Shown here: piece by piece, positions 13,546 to 26,022 of the stretch | Numbering within the stretch: the first letter of the stretch is position 1 | Layout of the letters: each line of letters starts with the position of its first letter | Origin: Phoronis australis | Lineage: Eukaryota; Phoronida; Phoronidae | Direction: 5' to 3' | DNA length: 64,000 nt | Assembly (NCBI GenBank): GCA_002633005.1 | Contig: NMRA01000152.1 | Span: forward strand, 362,833 to 426,832 | Notes under the pieces: model-generated | The model's database searches: none | Seen by the model: the letters and a program-made list of their open reading frames with translations, nothing else | Told to the model about the DNA's origin: nothing | Translations under genes and position numbers: made by a program

Positions 13546-16500
13546 TCAATGTTGCGAAACATACTGTTTTACAGCTATTCGTGGTCGATCAGTATGAGCA
13601 AAGCAACTGGTTGAATAATCAGATGATCTTTTGCCGAGATTTTCGCATTTTTTACCTTGCAGTCAATTTTTTTTCTCATCTGTACACGTATACATGCTTC
13701 CGTCTGTGCCGCAAGCATATACTCATTTTTGCGAAACCATGATTCATTGGCTTACGCTCTAGTCAATGTATTAGCGGACCTTCCATTGAATCACAGAGTT
13801 GAATCGATCAGAATGCACCAAGGTGTGTCATATAGGAACTTCCATCGAACGACACTCATTTAGTTGGACACAAATGATTATTGGGTTGGATTTCAACGGC
13901 GTGAATCACTGAAAATGAAACGGAAGCGTGTGCTCGTTTCATACAACGTTGGCACTGGTTCGTCCTTCGGTCACTCGATGCTATTTAGTGTCGTTTATTT
14001 ACTTTCAAACTGTAAACACTGCTTAGGCAAGTGGCATTGGGACATTGTTTATTTGGTTGAAATATTTACGTTGGGATTTGCCTAATTTTCGTTTATGGAC
14101 TAATTTGCTTGCTTACGGTCGAATTACTTTGCACAGTTTAAATTTTGTTGCCAAAAATTATATTTATTTTACACTAAAAGTCTTTTGAAAGACTGCTGTC
14201 TGCGTGTACGATGTTGTAGAGTACTGCGCATGTGGGCCCCTACAAGTGTATAATAGCTTTTATATTTTAAGTATTTTATGTACTTTCTGTTTATGGATCA
14301 CCATGTGCGCATTTTTCAGTCTGGATGAGGAAATAGTAGATAAAATCGTAAGCTAGATAACCTAGATTAGTTTTACGGTAATGGAAATCAAACCCTCGAC
14401 AGACGTTGAGTGTTAGCGTAGAAAAACGCTTTAAGATATAAACATCTAAGTGGTGTTATGAAATCAAACATTGACCACAAGTTTATTTGTAATCAATATC
14501 AGTTGTTTTGACAAATTAGTTTGTATGTTATTGATATTGCAACTCCACCCTCATGAACCGTCTCCGTGTCAGTCTTTGAGTTTCATCTCACAATGCAGTC
14601 TATCCACATCATACAGTACAAACAAGTGTAGTTATGTTTTAGAAGGTCTGCATGTACTTCACGTTTGTCACTGAACATTATTTTGGCAACAAGATAGTGG
14701 TGTAATGAAGGAGATACCGTCTCAACATTCAACAACGTTCACATGTAGTCCGGTCAGATGCCAGCTTTGACTCTGATCAGTCCGAACCGGAAGAAAGTCA
14801 CGTGCGAATGTGGCTTTAAAATATCCACATCTAAACGCGGTACAAATGAGTACATTTTTGTTTCTCAATCTCCATTTCAGACTCATTTCAAAGAAAGCTT
14901 ATGACGTGAGCGCTTCCGTCATTTCAATTTGGCCACAATCTTTTGATCAAAATTATTAAATCCAGACCGCTATACTTGTACCATTTTCTTGCTGTCGCCT
15001 GCCATAACATTGTTTAAGTGCAAAATCAATTAGCCATCTACTGGAGCGGTAAATCCTATCGTTAGCAAAAGCCAAGTTCACGTGTTGAAGTCCCACGCTA
15101 TGCAATCAGCTTTTGTTGTCGTTTTACTCTTGATTCTCAATGTCTGAGCTGAAAAACCAGTCATTGGTTGGTATCAAACTCCCGCGTTAATGCCATTGTT
15201 GAGAGATGACGTCATCACCTGCAAAGAGGTTCGAACAAATAGCTTGGCTTTCCTTGTTTATTTACTTACTTGATAGATTTTCATGTTATGAGCTAAGGTG
15301 AAATTAAGCGTGTGCGCGGGAATTCAATGATTATTGGGTTGACAAAAATACGTCATGCTTTGTTATCAACTATCGGACCAATTTGTTGATTTGCAGGTGG
15401 GTTTATGTGTACTTCATACGCTGGAGCACTGGAGTTTGCATGCATAGACAGAGGAATGAAGTCTGCGCAGTGAAATTATACAGTGCAAACATTATTATCA
15501 TCCAATTTCATCTTAATCGAAAACATGTTTCTCCGAAACTGTAACACATGCGCACGTTAGTGCATGCAATCAAATTGGCTATTAATGTGATACTCTTTGA
15601 TGATACACTAAGCCGAATATAAATAAGAGAAATGTCAAAATCTCTGTTTTCATTATGGAGTGATTTAATCATTGATAAAGATTTTGTATCAATGACAACA
15701 AAGTTCATGTCAAAACCAGATTTATGTCAGATGAAAACGTACGTTTAGACAATCAAAGAAATACAGGGCAGGAGGGCACAGGTGGGCACAAACAAAGGGA
15801 TCGATAAAAAGGACTTGATAATGATAAATGAAATTATATTCAATGCATGAAATACAACTGAGGCCTGTGTCTTCATGTTCAATGAAATTAAAAATTGTTA
15901 GTTCACACGGTTATTCACTCCTGAAGTGCGTAGGTGCTACGCGTGTGATGTTATCGTTTCAGTTTTATCCATCACATGAACAGTGGTCGGGATTACCCTC
16001 TGAAACAGCGCCACCTACACTGAAAAGTGGCCGCCCTGTGGAACATGATGAACGACACACGGAATTCCGTGTCTAGGCATCAATGCGCATGCTTGGTCGG
16101 AAGTTTATCGATCACATCGCCACCACTTGCTCTCATGTTTATGTACTGTACTTGTTTGGGCTTAAGCCACTGGATCGGGGTTCGCCTAATTTGTATACTT
16201 CAATCACTGCACGTTTTAATAATTCCAACTATTCAAGCCAAAGGTGGTCGCCACACTACGTAACAGTATACCAGTGGGAATGACGGAATGTTATGACGTT
16301 GGTTTCATTACTTTAACCAATGAGAAGCCATGTTGAACAACATCCGGCTGTGCTACTTTTCTTAGCACTGTGACAGAGTGCAGGGCCGGGATGTAATACT
16401 CGAACTCGATCTCGAAATTTCTTTTGGCATTGTCCGTTCTACTTTTGTGTGAACCCAAGACTATTAGTCTGTACTCGATTACGTTATGACATAGAACTTT

Positions 16501-18512
16501 TCCCCTGGAATGCCAACTCCCACACGTGACCAATGTATTATTCTATGATTGGAGCTTGCGACCCCGAGACTAGCTGCGAGAGTTTGTACTGTGTATTTCC
16601 GGCTGTCGCTGTCTTCTCGAATGAGTTTTGATCGAGTGTTGTAGTTATCAAATCAAGCCTAATTTCATTGGTTTATTTTAATTTTGACATTTTTGCTCAC
16701 CAAGCTAGATTCTTGAGCTGCGGTTTTAGACAATCAGCCATTTTCCGGCAAAATTAGTCAACAAACTCGACAATTACATTGGTCATTCTTTATACTCACC
16801 GACCCGTGGCACTGGTCGGATACTGAAAACAGTCTGGTCTCTGATATCTTTCCATCTCCAGTCTTAGAACCACGTTCGTAAACTAGTTCCAATCAAAAAG
16901 ACGCTTGGAGTTTTTCAATAGATGTTCTGAAAACCATGTTACTGTTTTTTACGGAACGAAATGTCACTTGGTTTCTGAGTGTTTTTTCTGCAATTATAAA
17001 TGAAAGTTTAGCACCTACTAGCAGGTGTGATGACGTAACTTTCGAAAAACTACATGTATTTGCTTAGCAAAGTGCGTGTCTCTTTGCTCGAATTCTGAGC
17101 AGTGAATGTTATCTCTAGTATTTGCCTAAACCTGTGAAATAAAATTAAAAATGAGAAGTTTACCGTGTAAAAAGTAATCCATACTCTATGTTGCTGACAG
17201 CGTACTGTACGTGATAATTGTCCCAGGCCTCGACGTATGTCCAAGGATACAGAATAAATATACATGAATGATGACTACATATGTACATGTTTCACAGTTG
17301 CTCAGTGGTTGAACAACGGCAAGGCTCCAAGTAATTCGGTCTGATAACTAGGGGCGCATTAATCTAATTGAACATAGTACACCTTGTTGGATTTTTGGAA
17401 CGAAACTGTGACAAATAGAACTAAACAAATTTGCATGGCAAAAGTGAAAAACTACACTTTATCGCGAAGGGGTAGCTAGTCACGGAACCGTTGAGGTCTT
17501 GTGTATACGCTTGTGTTGAACTGAGTAGACGACTGGAACAAAGTTTCATTCTTCTAACAGGTTATAGCAGAGCAACTGGTCAACCGTACGTCAGGCGACG
17601 AAACTCGCAAAAAACAAGATGACCCAAAATATCACGCAAAATCCCGCAAGTGAAAGTCGAGCGTTTCGCGAGTATGTTCAAGACTTTACTGGCGTATCCA
17701 TCATACTAGCAGAATGGTGTTCACTGAAATGATTGGTTGGTGAGGTTGCATGTCGAACTACGTCATAGAATTCACTGTTTCTATTCCTTCATTATATGAA
17801 GATTTCTCGCCGCAATTGTGTCTATGAAACGTAATCCTGGCTTCAGTTTCCATCATACCTCACCTTGTGTTGACTTGTGTGAATCAGTTGCGTGGCATGC
17901 CTTCTGCATGTCGACTATTCAGAGTTCATGTTAAGCTGATGCCTGCGGCCATCGATTGTGGACCAGGTTGACAACTCACGCGCAAATGAGTGACTAGTGG
18001 TTGAACACAACATAGATTTAAGTGTTCGTTTGCAAACGAGGATAACTTGGAAATGGGGATGTTTTACAGAACCCTTGGCAATGCAAAACAGTGCATATTT
18101 TAATACATCTTCCGGTGATCTTTTGTCTGCAAAGAAGACGATTATTTGATGTGATGAGCACTTTACGTCAATTTATGCGAAGCGTATTGTGTTTTGAAGA
18201 AATTTTATCTTTTTGGACAAGGGCATTGGTGAAGGGACGGTGGTGTAGAGAAAATTATTTATTGAAACAAGTCTTAGTGTGGAGTAATCCTTGGAACCCC
18301 CGCGGAGGTTGCAGTCAAACGTCAAGGTGACCCCACTTGATAAATGCCAAAGTATTTTAAGCGTATTTTAAAGTCATTAAGTCACCTGCTTTGATTTCAG
18401 CAAATGTATGGCAGACAATGGCGAGAATTGTCCATTTGTAACAAAATCGCAAAAAGCAACAGATTTTGTTGTTTTAGAACTCAAAGAAACGATCCATCTA
18501 ACAATAATACCA
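13546..18512. other. Non-coding, no gene recognised
   Basis: I see no exon with domain similarity. Open frames are short, overlap on both strands and lack plausible splice contexts. A possible A-box-like TTGCTCAGTGG near 17297 has no paired B-box and is not annotated. Confidence 0.35.
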
Positions 18513-18584
18513 AAAAATGCGTTTTTTGACTTCAAACATTGAAAATCAAAAATGCGTTTTTTGACTTCAAACATTGAAAATCAA
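18512..18584. repeat. Tandem duplication, 35-bp period
   Basis: A block starting AAAAATGCGTTTTTTGAC and ending GAAAATCAA is present twice head-to-tail with no obvious mismatch, indicating a recent replication-slippage event. Confidence 0.9.
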
Positions 18585-21576
18585 GTAGAGTTGACTTAAA
18601 CCTCTAATTAGGAATCAATTCCTAGTAAAGAAATGAGCAGCTGGCTTCATGCGCCATCTGCATGAATGTCAACACGAAACGATGCTGCGCGTACAATCAG
18701 ACACAAAAGGTCTGTCTAAATTCACCAACCAACGAGTGAACAGCTGTTTATAAACAAATCTTATAGACTGTTCCCACTGGGGGTGGGGAGAACAAATATG
18801 AATTTAGTGGTCATTCCATATATCCGGCAATGCCCACAATTCACGACTGAACAGAACGTGGTTTGAGGTAGGCCTGTTTTGTTAAAACCAGTATTCTGCA
18901 ACGAGACAAGGTTTCACGGAATCATTTTGTGTTTACTACATCCCGGCGTAATAACTGCGTTCGTTTACTATTTCCTCGAAAAACAAGTTCACCGCACTAC
19001 GAAAAGAACGCTATGTATACACGACTATAAATTACGCACCTACTACGTTGCACGCCCCTCGTTCAAAGTCATCAGCTGTTTTGTTTGTACTCGTAGTGCA
19101 TACGATGAAGCCAACCATGTAACAATACGAGATTGTGATTACAGCACCTGCCTATTAATAGAATTCCGTTCTATTTTAACTCAGCTCCATGATGTATCAT
19201 CCATTTTTAATAATCACAAAGTTGCGCTATTTTTGTTCTGCGGTTATTGTCAGTTGTGAAGTCAACTTGCACCGATTCCTCAAAATCAAATTATCACGTC
19301 TCTTCTCAGTGGCCCACAAAAACAGCACTAGTGAATTTTTAATTAGAGGTTGGATCATGTGATGTGACGATGATGGCATCAATTGTGGCTAATTATTTTA
19401 CTTCGCCCATAAACTGAATTTCTACATATAGTAAATACATTAGACGCCAGTAGTGAAACGTACACTGAATTTCTACATTATGACGGTATGGGTGCACACA
19501 ATTTACGAATGCGCTACATAAAAAAATGGTGACGGTGAATCAGAGCAAATATGATTTGCGTACCACGGGGCCGTGGACTCAATTCGCCAACTTTACAACA
19601 TAGTTTCCCCTATAAGTGCAGCCCACGGGCCTGATAGACTCATTTCGACGACTCACAAAGGCGCCCAACCTACCATATAGATATGCCCTTATTTATCCTT
19701 CGCACATACGAGAACGTCTACAACGAACAAATAATACATAGCCATAGGAAAATACGACAAATTTCTCCTCGTCGAACCAATAGATACGTTTTGCAATGGA
19801 CTTGCACTCGTTTGTCCCAGTGCTTTGGTAAACTTTGCTATTCCAAATAGTCACACAAACTATTTTGTATGAGAAATTTACTGCCAGACGTCCGGTTATC
19901 GAAGCGATGCACCCCATGATTAAGGATTGACTTACCTGGAATCACACAACTCAGTTCTGCGCAAGTCCACGAAGACTTATAGTGCAAGAACTTTTAGCCA
20001 AATCCGCATTTGAGGTGGAAAGAAAAATGTAGACAGCTGAATTTCTCTGAAAGCCTCTGTTGGACCTTTTTGTTTACAGACCTAAAAATTCACCAAATTT
20101 CTGCCCTGGAATTTTGGGGTATAATGTGCCAGTGTGCTCCAAATTGTGCTTTTTGAGGCTGATGACCATATTTGGCATACTGCAGTGAGTTCGTTTGCTT
20201 TTTAATATACAATGAATCTAATAATAACGCTGTTACTTGAAGTAACTCTAACAAACTGCATGGTGTTTCTTTCATTGGTTCGTTTGTAAACAAAACTTTA
20301 ACGGTAAGAGTATGCTGATATCTTTTGAACTTAAAGATAAGTTTTTCTGCTAATATCTCAAATACTGTTAATTTCATCAGTCATCTGATACCATGAATTG
20401 TGGTTACGTAGGAAGGTGATGACAATTAATCAAAGATATGTCAGTTCCAGCATTTGATGGTAAATACATATTTGACCTACTTGCTCACCCAGTTATAGTT
20501 TGTAATACTCATTATGAACATTCAGCCCTAACATTTTCGGTGATGTAGGTCTCCTCCAGGGGACAGTTTTTCTGATAAAATTATTTCAATGTTTTCTGCA
20601 CTTAGAAGGGAGTCATATACATATGTGTAACGCAGATTCGGAAGAGATAATAGAATACAGATAAAGCTGTATTTCCCCTACGTTTAGCTGTCAATGTTGA
20701 ATTCTTAACTAAGCGCTTACCACGCTCACCAGATCTTGAATTATTGCCGAATGAGGTGGCAGTTCAACTCACAGGCAATGCGTACATGTGCCATAGTGAG
20801 GCAGACACAATAAACTCTATAGCGAATTCTAGAGTTGACGAAGGTTTCGATGATCTTGTTGGTAACAGAAATAGAATCCTATAACAGTAAGGAATGTTAT
20901 GAGACAGAGTAATATGCATAATTCGATTTTCGTTTTTTATCAGCTAAGCAGGGCAAAATGCAACTATAATTAATGATATACGTTTTTTATTTTTCCAATT
21001 ATAGCTCTTTTGTATAGGATTTAGTTGTTTGTTACGCTACAGCAGACAAATGATAATCCTATTCAATAGCGATATAAACATGCCAGATAACTCTCATGAG
21101 ATACATAATTTACCAGCACGGATTCACGTTCAATCAAGAACTACAATGTGGCATATGGTCGCACTCGGCCCTCTCGTTAAAGGCAAAGGCAACCTTTTTC
21201 ATGTCATTTTTAGAAAAAAGTAAGGTTCGTTGGTTATCCCAAAAAAAACCACTTCATTACAGCTTTTCGTAATTTAATCTCGGTACGCAGCAACAGTGTG
21301 ACATGTTGACTGACTGGTAAACAAAAGCAAACGACGACCGAAATTATCACAACCAAGATAGAACAATGACTGACTCGGCAGCTCTCACAGTCAGACTATA
21401 TGAAAAGAAATTGGCGCGAAATTCTTGCCTCCCAAAACGTCACTTCCGGAGTAGAGAACGAATAATTAATTAAATTACGAAAAGCTGTAGTTAAGTGAAA
21501 AATATGTCTGGTATATCCAACGAATCTTATTTTTGCTAAAACTAATAAGACATGAAGAAAGGTTGTCTTCGCCTTT
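18585..21576. other. Non-coding, no gene recognised
   Basis: Contains a 126-codon plus-strand frame (18879-19259) without recognisable features, and a small direct duplication of ACTGAATTTCTACAT (near 19411 and 19473). Nothing else supports a gene. Confidence 0.35.
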
Positions 21577-21680
21577 AAGCACTCGGCACCTATCGTTATG
21601 TACTCAGCACATATCGATAAGTACTCGGCACATATCGTTAAGTACTCGGCACATATCGATAAGTACTCGGCTCATCCTTT
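21577..21680. repeat. 21-bp minisatellite, about 4.7 units
   Basis: Units of the form GTACTCGGCACATATCG followed alternately by TTAA and ATAA. The alternation makes a 42-bp higher-order unit. The array is short and embedded in otherwise unremarkable DNA. Confidence 0.85.
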
Positions 21681-21929
21681 TTTAAAGTCGGTGTCCCGAG
21701 AAAAAATCCGAGATTGTAGATAGAGAATGGGTAGCTTCGTGATGATTTGTATCCGGATCAAAACCTGATCCATTTCGATGTATCACATACAAAAGACTTG
21801 ATTTAAGAAAAATCCGAGGTTATGCAGGACTCAATAGACAAGTCTGTGTGTCTAGTCAAATACCAAAATGATGGATGTTAACGCAGTAAGGTACATATTT
21901 TTTCAAAGTAGAAAGTCCGGGTCCCTATA

Positions 21930-22065
21930 ATTCCCCCTCCCTTGCTATGTCCCCTCAAAGCAATAATCCCTTCCCTATGTTCTGTCGCTCTAGTGTTCTC
22001 CGGCCCCATGTTTTGCCGTCCCGATGTTCGCACGACATTATGTCCCCCCTCCCCACCAGGTATTA
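21930..22065. repeat. Degenerate TGTYCC-rich minisatellite
   Basis: Irregularly spaced pieces such as CTATGTCCCC, CCTATGTTCTGTCGC, CCCATGTTTTGCCGTC, CGATGTTCGC and TTATGTCCCC recur roughly every 20 bases, suggesting an old decayed tandem repeat. Confidence 0.45.
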
Positions 22066-23199
22066 ATTTAATTTCCGTTGTGATACATGAGCCTAGACGT
22101 GTGCGCCTAAATAGTAACGATAAAACACTTAACTTCCATAGAAAAAACGGATTATGTAGTGGACCTTAGCATGTATGTGTACACTCAGCTCTTGATTGAG
22201 CTATGAATCTCTTTGATTTATTTCGTGACGGCGTCCAGGACATTGATGTCTTTTTTCTGTTGCTTTGTGGAAAGGTCACGCACATGAACATTACATCAAA
22301 AATATAATCGAATATCAATGCCTTGTTTGTTAACAAAGATGCTCTCGCAAGCGTCGTGCCATGTTTGTACGTATTGGCAGCGACATTACCCCTTTAATGA
22401 AATTAATTGAACTTTCCCAAAACGGATTAATCTAGTTCTTTATTGATATCTAGCGTATTGCTTGTTCTTAAAACTATATTGCCCCCACGTCAATCCTGTT
22501 TCGTGAACATCAAGTACGAGAACAGCAAAAGGCTCTCGCGAGAATACGTCATTGGCTTTGGATGGTATCACCAACGGTTCTGTTATGTAGCAATACTGTC
22601 TGTGGTAGACAATGGGCAAGTTATCTCCCCTGTGGTATTCACCTTCAGCGTCTCGAGTTCTGTTCTTGTTTATTTGCTATCTACGTTGCTGACCGACAAG
22701 CATAAGATTGCCGATTCATTCACCACTAACCAACAGACGGGTTTTCCTAAGGATTCCCTGTCAAGGTCCGTGTATTCATGGGGAGAGCGATTGAAGCAAA
22801 ATATTATGTTGCTTGGCGAACAAAGAGATGTTTTAAAATCACGAAATTTAAGCAAAAATATGATATCATTCAAAAAGTATTAACTATTTTCACATTTTAT
22901 CAATGGACTCATTTATTGGCTTGAAATAATATTTAGAATGGGATTTCGTCGAAATCCTTTGTCTCCGGAAAATACAACTGAATCGAATAGTGTCGCAGGC
23001 TATGAAATTTTGAATAAAAAACATTTCCTGTTTATTGACTTCATGCAGCAACTCAAGCTTATACCAGATTGTACAATTTTATGGATTTAGGTTGAAATTT
23101 GAGTATCCACACCACGTGGTGATCTGCTTCATATTTTAAGCGAACTCACGAAATGTCGCATATTTGACGATGCCAGTTGTTTGGGTCATTTCTCAGGTG
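22066..23199. other. Non-coding; contains an unsupported 146-codon frame
   Basis: The frame at 22443-22883 (+) is the longest on the plus strand. It contains a hydrophobic stretch near residues 70-82 but no recognisable domain, no signal sequence and no splice evidence, so it is not called as a gene. Confidence 0.3.
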
Positions 23200-23890
23200 A
23201 AGGCCGCAGGCAATTTGCACTCCCTATAAAATAATTTTTGAAAAGGTCAGTTTTGGCGACAATTTTGAGGTTTGCATTGCAAGTAGGTTCAATGAATGCG
23301 GTTCTAGTTTCTTGTGTTGGTGAACATGTTGTGAACCAGAAAAGTCCACGAGTTCGGTTTTGGATTATCGGTTCCCTTCTAAATGCCCCCCACCCGTAGG
23401 TGTGTTATATTGTACTGCAGTGACTGGGGAGTCTAATGTAATCTCAGGTACCCCTCATCATCCCAAAATTGCAAAATAATTGATTGGACAGATGGCAGCA
23501 CTTTTGAATCGCATTTTTGCAATCTGTACTACGAAGCTAGTGTGCTATCAAAACCTAGTGTTGGCACGTGTCGAGCATTGATAGGGAAGTGGTGATTTGC
23601 GGATGAAACGTGTCATGTCTTTATTTTGCCCCTTTTCTCTGAGCGGAAGCAAATGGGTCAAAAACATGAAAGTTTTGTGGACATTTGCAGAGCTTTTGAG
23701 GTGAAATGACTAACAACTTCTCATTTTGCTTGGACTGCTCTCACGGCACCCCTGGCAAATGTCGAACTCCCGGGATGTCAAGGTAACATAATTGAAATGA
23801 TTATCGGCGCTCACACAGCATGGAGTGGAAAATAGACAGTTTGCTGATATGTGCACTGCCAGGCAAAAGAGAACCGATCTATTCAGTGAA
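23200..23890 (+). repeat. Dispersed repeat family D, copy 1
   Basis: Aligns in the same orientation with 44385-45020. Shared landmarks in order: GGCCGCAGGCAATTTGCAC / GCGGCCAATTTGCAC, 'gtaggttcaatgaatg', 'tgaacat...tgtgaa', 'tagggaagtggtg', 'atttgcagagctttt', and a final 'ggcaaaa...gagaac'. Neither copy has a conserved reading frame. It is likely a non-autonomous mobile element or old satellite-like repeat. Confidence 0.7.
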
Positions 23891-24743
23891 TTCTTAACGG
23901 ATTCACGCGTCAAGCGGACATAAGCTGGAGCTCCACCTCGTGGTTATTGGCACCTATCTTATTTCTCACGGACCTGCTGTACGTGAACTTGGAATATCGG
24001 TTAATCACAAGAACGCCCTTTATGTTCAGATTATGTGTCCACAGAGTAGTCCTCACTTGCCGACAGTCTTTTATCAGCATGATTTGTGTAAAATGATTTA
24101 CACACGTACATTTTATTCGTTCTGTGTTGTTAGCTACTAACTCAGGTGAAGACATGTGAAAATCATTGTTACTTGTTTTTATTTCAAAGGAACTTCACCC
24201 GCCTGTTTAAGACTTGTCTCTCGGCTACCGGCCGGGTTCATGTGCCTTGACTGCTAACCTGCGATAATTTGATTGTGTGTTTTTAAACTGCGTAGGGCGA
24301 TATTGCACATCAAAAATCACCACCCTTTGTTTTAAACCTGTATTAAGCTATGGCGTGTTTATGGCGTGTTATGTGTTGCAAAATTCAATGTTCAAAAAAA
24401 TTAGGTTTGATGTAATTATATGTATTCGATATCTTATATTTATATTTGATCTTCTTATATTTATATTTGATCTTATATTCAATGTTATCTACATTTATGT
24501 TTCATAACATTATATGTATTCAATGTTCATTACTATTGTATTCAATGTTTTGAAAATTTCTGTTCGATGTTCATATATGTATTCGATAATGTCACGTTTT
24601 CGTTCGATGTCTTCCGGTTATATTCGATAATGGAACTCTGGGTACATTGAAACGACGGCCGTGATTGGTCAGCTGTGTTGAGACGTTATTTACCCGTGTT
24701 CACAAATATCGATGAAATGGGCTAAGGAGGCACAGAACAGTTC

Positions 24744-24744
24744 N
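24744..24744. other. Single undetermined base (n)
   Basis: The only ambiguous base in the window. It sits exactly at the junction between the two arms of unit A, where a normal core is missing, so this junction may be an assembly join. Confidence 0.95.
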
Positions 24745-25288
24745 CGTTATTGAACATATCAAAAGAAACATCGAACACATATAACGAAACATCGAACATA
24801 TATACTAAGTTATCGCACATAAGTATTTTCATTATGGAATACAAATATTTTGACATCAAATGTACAAACTATAAGATCAAATATAAATATAAGGTTTCGA
24901 ATACACATAATTACATCTTTGAACATTGAATTTTGCAACACATAACACGCCATACGTGTTATGCGTTGCAAAATTCAATGTTCAAAAAATTAGGTTTGAT
25001 GTAATTATATGTATTCCATATCTTATAATTATATTTGATCTTCTTATATTTATATTTGATCTTATATTCAGTGTTATCTACATTTATGTTTCATAAAATT
25101 ATATGTATTCAATGTTAATTACAATTGTATTCCATGTTTTGAAAATTTCTGTTCGATGTTCATATATGTATTCGATAATGTCAAGTTTTCTTTCGATGTC
25201 TTCCGGTTATATTCGATAATGGAACTCTGGGTAAATTGAAACGACGGCCGTGATTGGTCAGCTGTGTTGAGACGTTATTTACCCGTGT

Positions 25289-25564
25289 TCACAAATATCG
25301 ATGAAATGGGCTAAACTTGTCGAAAAAATGAGGAAGCAACTCGAGAGTAGAGTAGATGAGGGCGAAGCCTTCAGACAGCTTCGCGAGATCGCAGGATCTC
25401 GCCTTCTGTCCTTGCTGTGGTTGGTGTGGACGTGGATCGAGGGCAGGACCTGGTACGCCGGTGGTGGTAGAGGTGGTGTGCTTGATCTTCTTCTGGAGAC
25501 GAGACGCTGGCTGGATGACAACAGCGTTATTGACATCGTAGAGGTGAAGCTGGCTTGATGGCAA
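25289..25564 (-). CDS. Open frame in the transposon core, unrecognised
   Basis: A 91-codon minus frame whose central part (HLYDVNNAVVIQPASRL, then basic and Thr/Pro-rich) is GC-rich at third positions, unlike the AT-rich arms around it. The final residues run into the arm. The opposite strand is also open (25301-25558), as expected for GC-rich DNA, so coding status is uncertain. It could be a captured host exon. No family recognised. Confidence 0.2.
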   Translation of the reverse strand: MPSSQLHLYDVNNAVVIQPASRLQKKIKHTTSTTTGVPGPALDPRPHQPQQGQKARSCDLAKLSEGFALIYSTLELLPHFFDKFSPFHRYL

Positions 25565-25570
25565 CAGCTG

Positions 25571-25747
25571 TCATGCTACTGATTGCTTGTCTTTATACTG
25601 CCCCGTCGGGACAGTTTTTTTTTCCGTTGTCTTTATACTGCCCCGACGCCCCTTCGGAACAGTTACCTGTGGCACAGGGCCCGAACCTTTAGTGCTCGGG
25701 TACATGGTTGTCACGACAGGAAGCAACTCTTCTTCGGTAGCCGCCAT
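25571..25747 (-). CDS. Small open frame in the transposon core, unrecognised
   Basis: A 58-residue frame beginning MAATEEELLPVV with a good start context (AAATAAATGG). It includes a possible splice donor, CAG then GTAACT, after residue 27. The second half overlaps a direct repeat of GTCTTTATACTGCCCCG (near 25589 and 25629). It lies just upstream of the 91-codon frame on the same strand, so the two could be exons of one captured or transposon-encoded gene. No function is proposed. Confidence 0.2.
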   Translation of the reverse strand: MAATEEELLPVVTTMYPSTKGSGPVPQVTVPKGRRGSIKTTEKKTVPTGQYKDKQSVA

Positions 25748-26022
25748 TTATTTAATTCCAGGAAGCAGTCAGGGACGTCGTTTCATAATACCCATAATTC
25801 CGTTATTGAACATATCAAAAGAAACATCGAACACATATAACGAAACATCGAACATATATATTAAGTTATCGCACATAAGTATTTTCATTATGGAATACAA
25901 ATATTTTGACATCAAACTATAAGATCAAATATAAATATAAGCACGTATCGAATACACATAATTACATCAAACCTAATTTTTTGAACATTGAATTTTGCAA
26001 CACATAACACGCCATATTAAGC

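Larger units (their letters stand above)
24343..26022. mobile_element. Composite inverted-repeat DNA transposon with target-site duplication
   Basis: The outer ends are inverted copies: TATGGCGTG...GTTGCAAAATTC at the left (24349 on; the first 11 bases are repeated at 24360) and its complement ending CACGCCATA at 26016. TTAAGC flanks both sides (24343-24348 and 26017-26022). Read as ATGGCG...CGCCAT ends, the flanks are ATTAAGCT and ATTAAGCA, so 6 to 8 bases of duplication are possible. Inside are two tandem inverted-repeat units. Unit A (24349-24953) has almost no core. Unit B (24954-26016) shares nearly identical arms and carries a core of about 480 bases (25316-25799). The arms are dense in TTCAATGTT, TTCGATGTT and TTCGATAAT motifs, like sub-terminal transposase-binding repeats. 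No transposase is visible, so it is non-autonomous. Confidence 0.75.

Noticed and set aside
22443-22883. 146-codon plus-strand frame, the longest on that strand
   Set aside because: No recognisable domain, no splice or start context and no codon signature; a frame of this size is plausible by chance in 64 kb.
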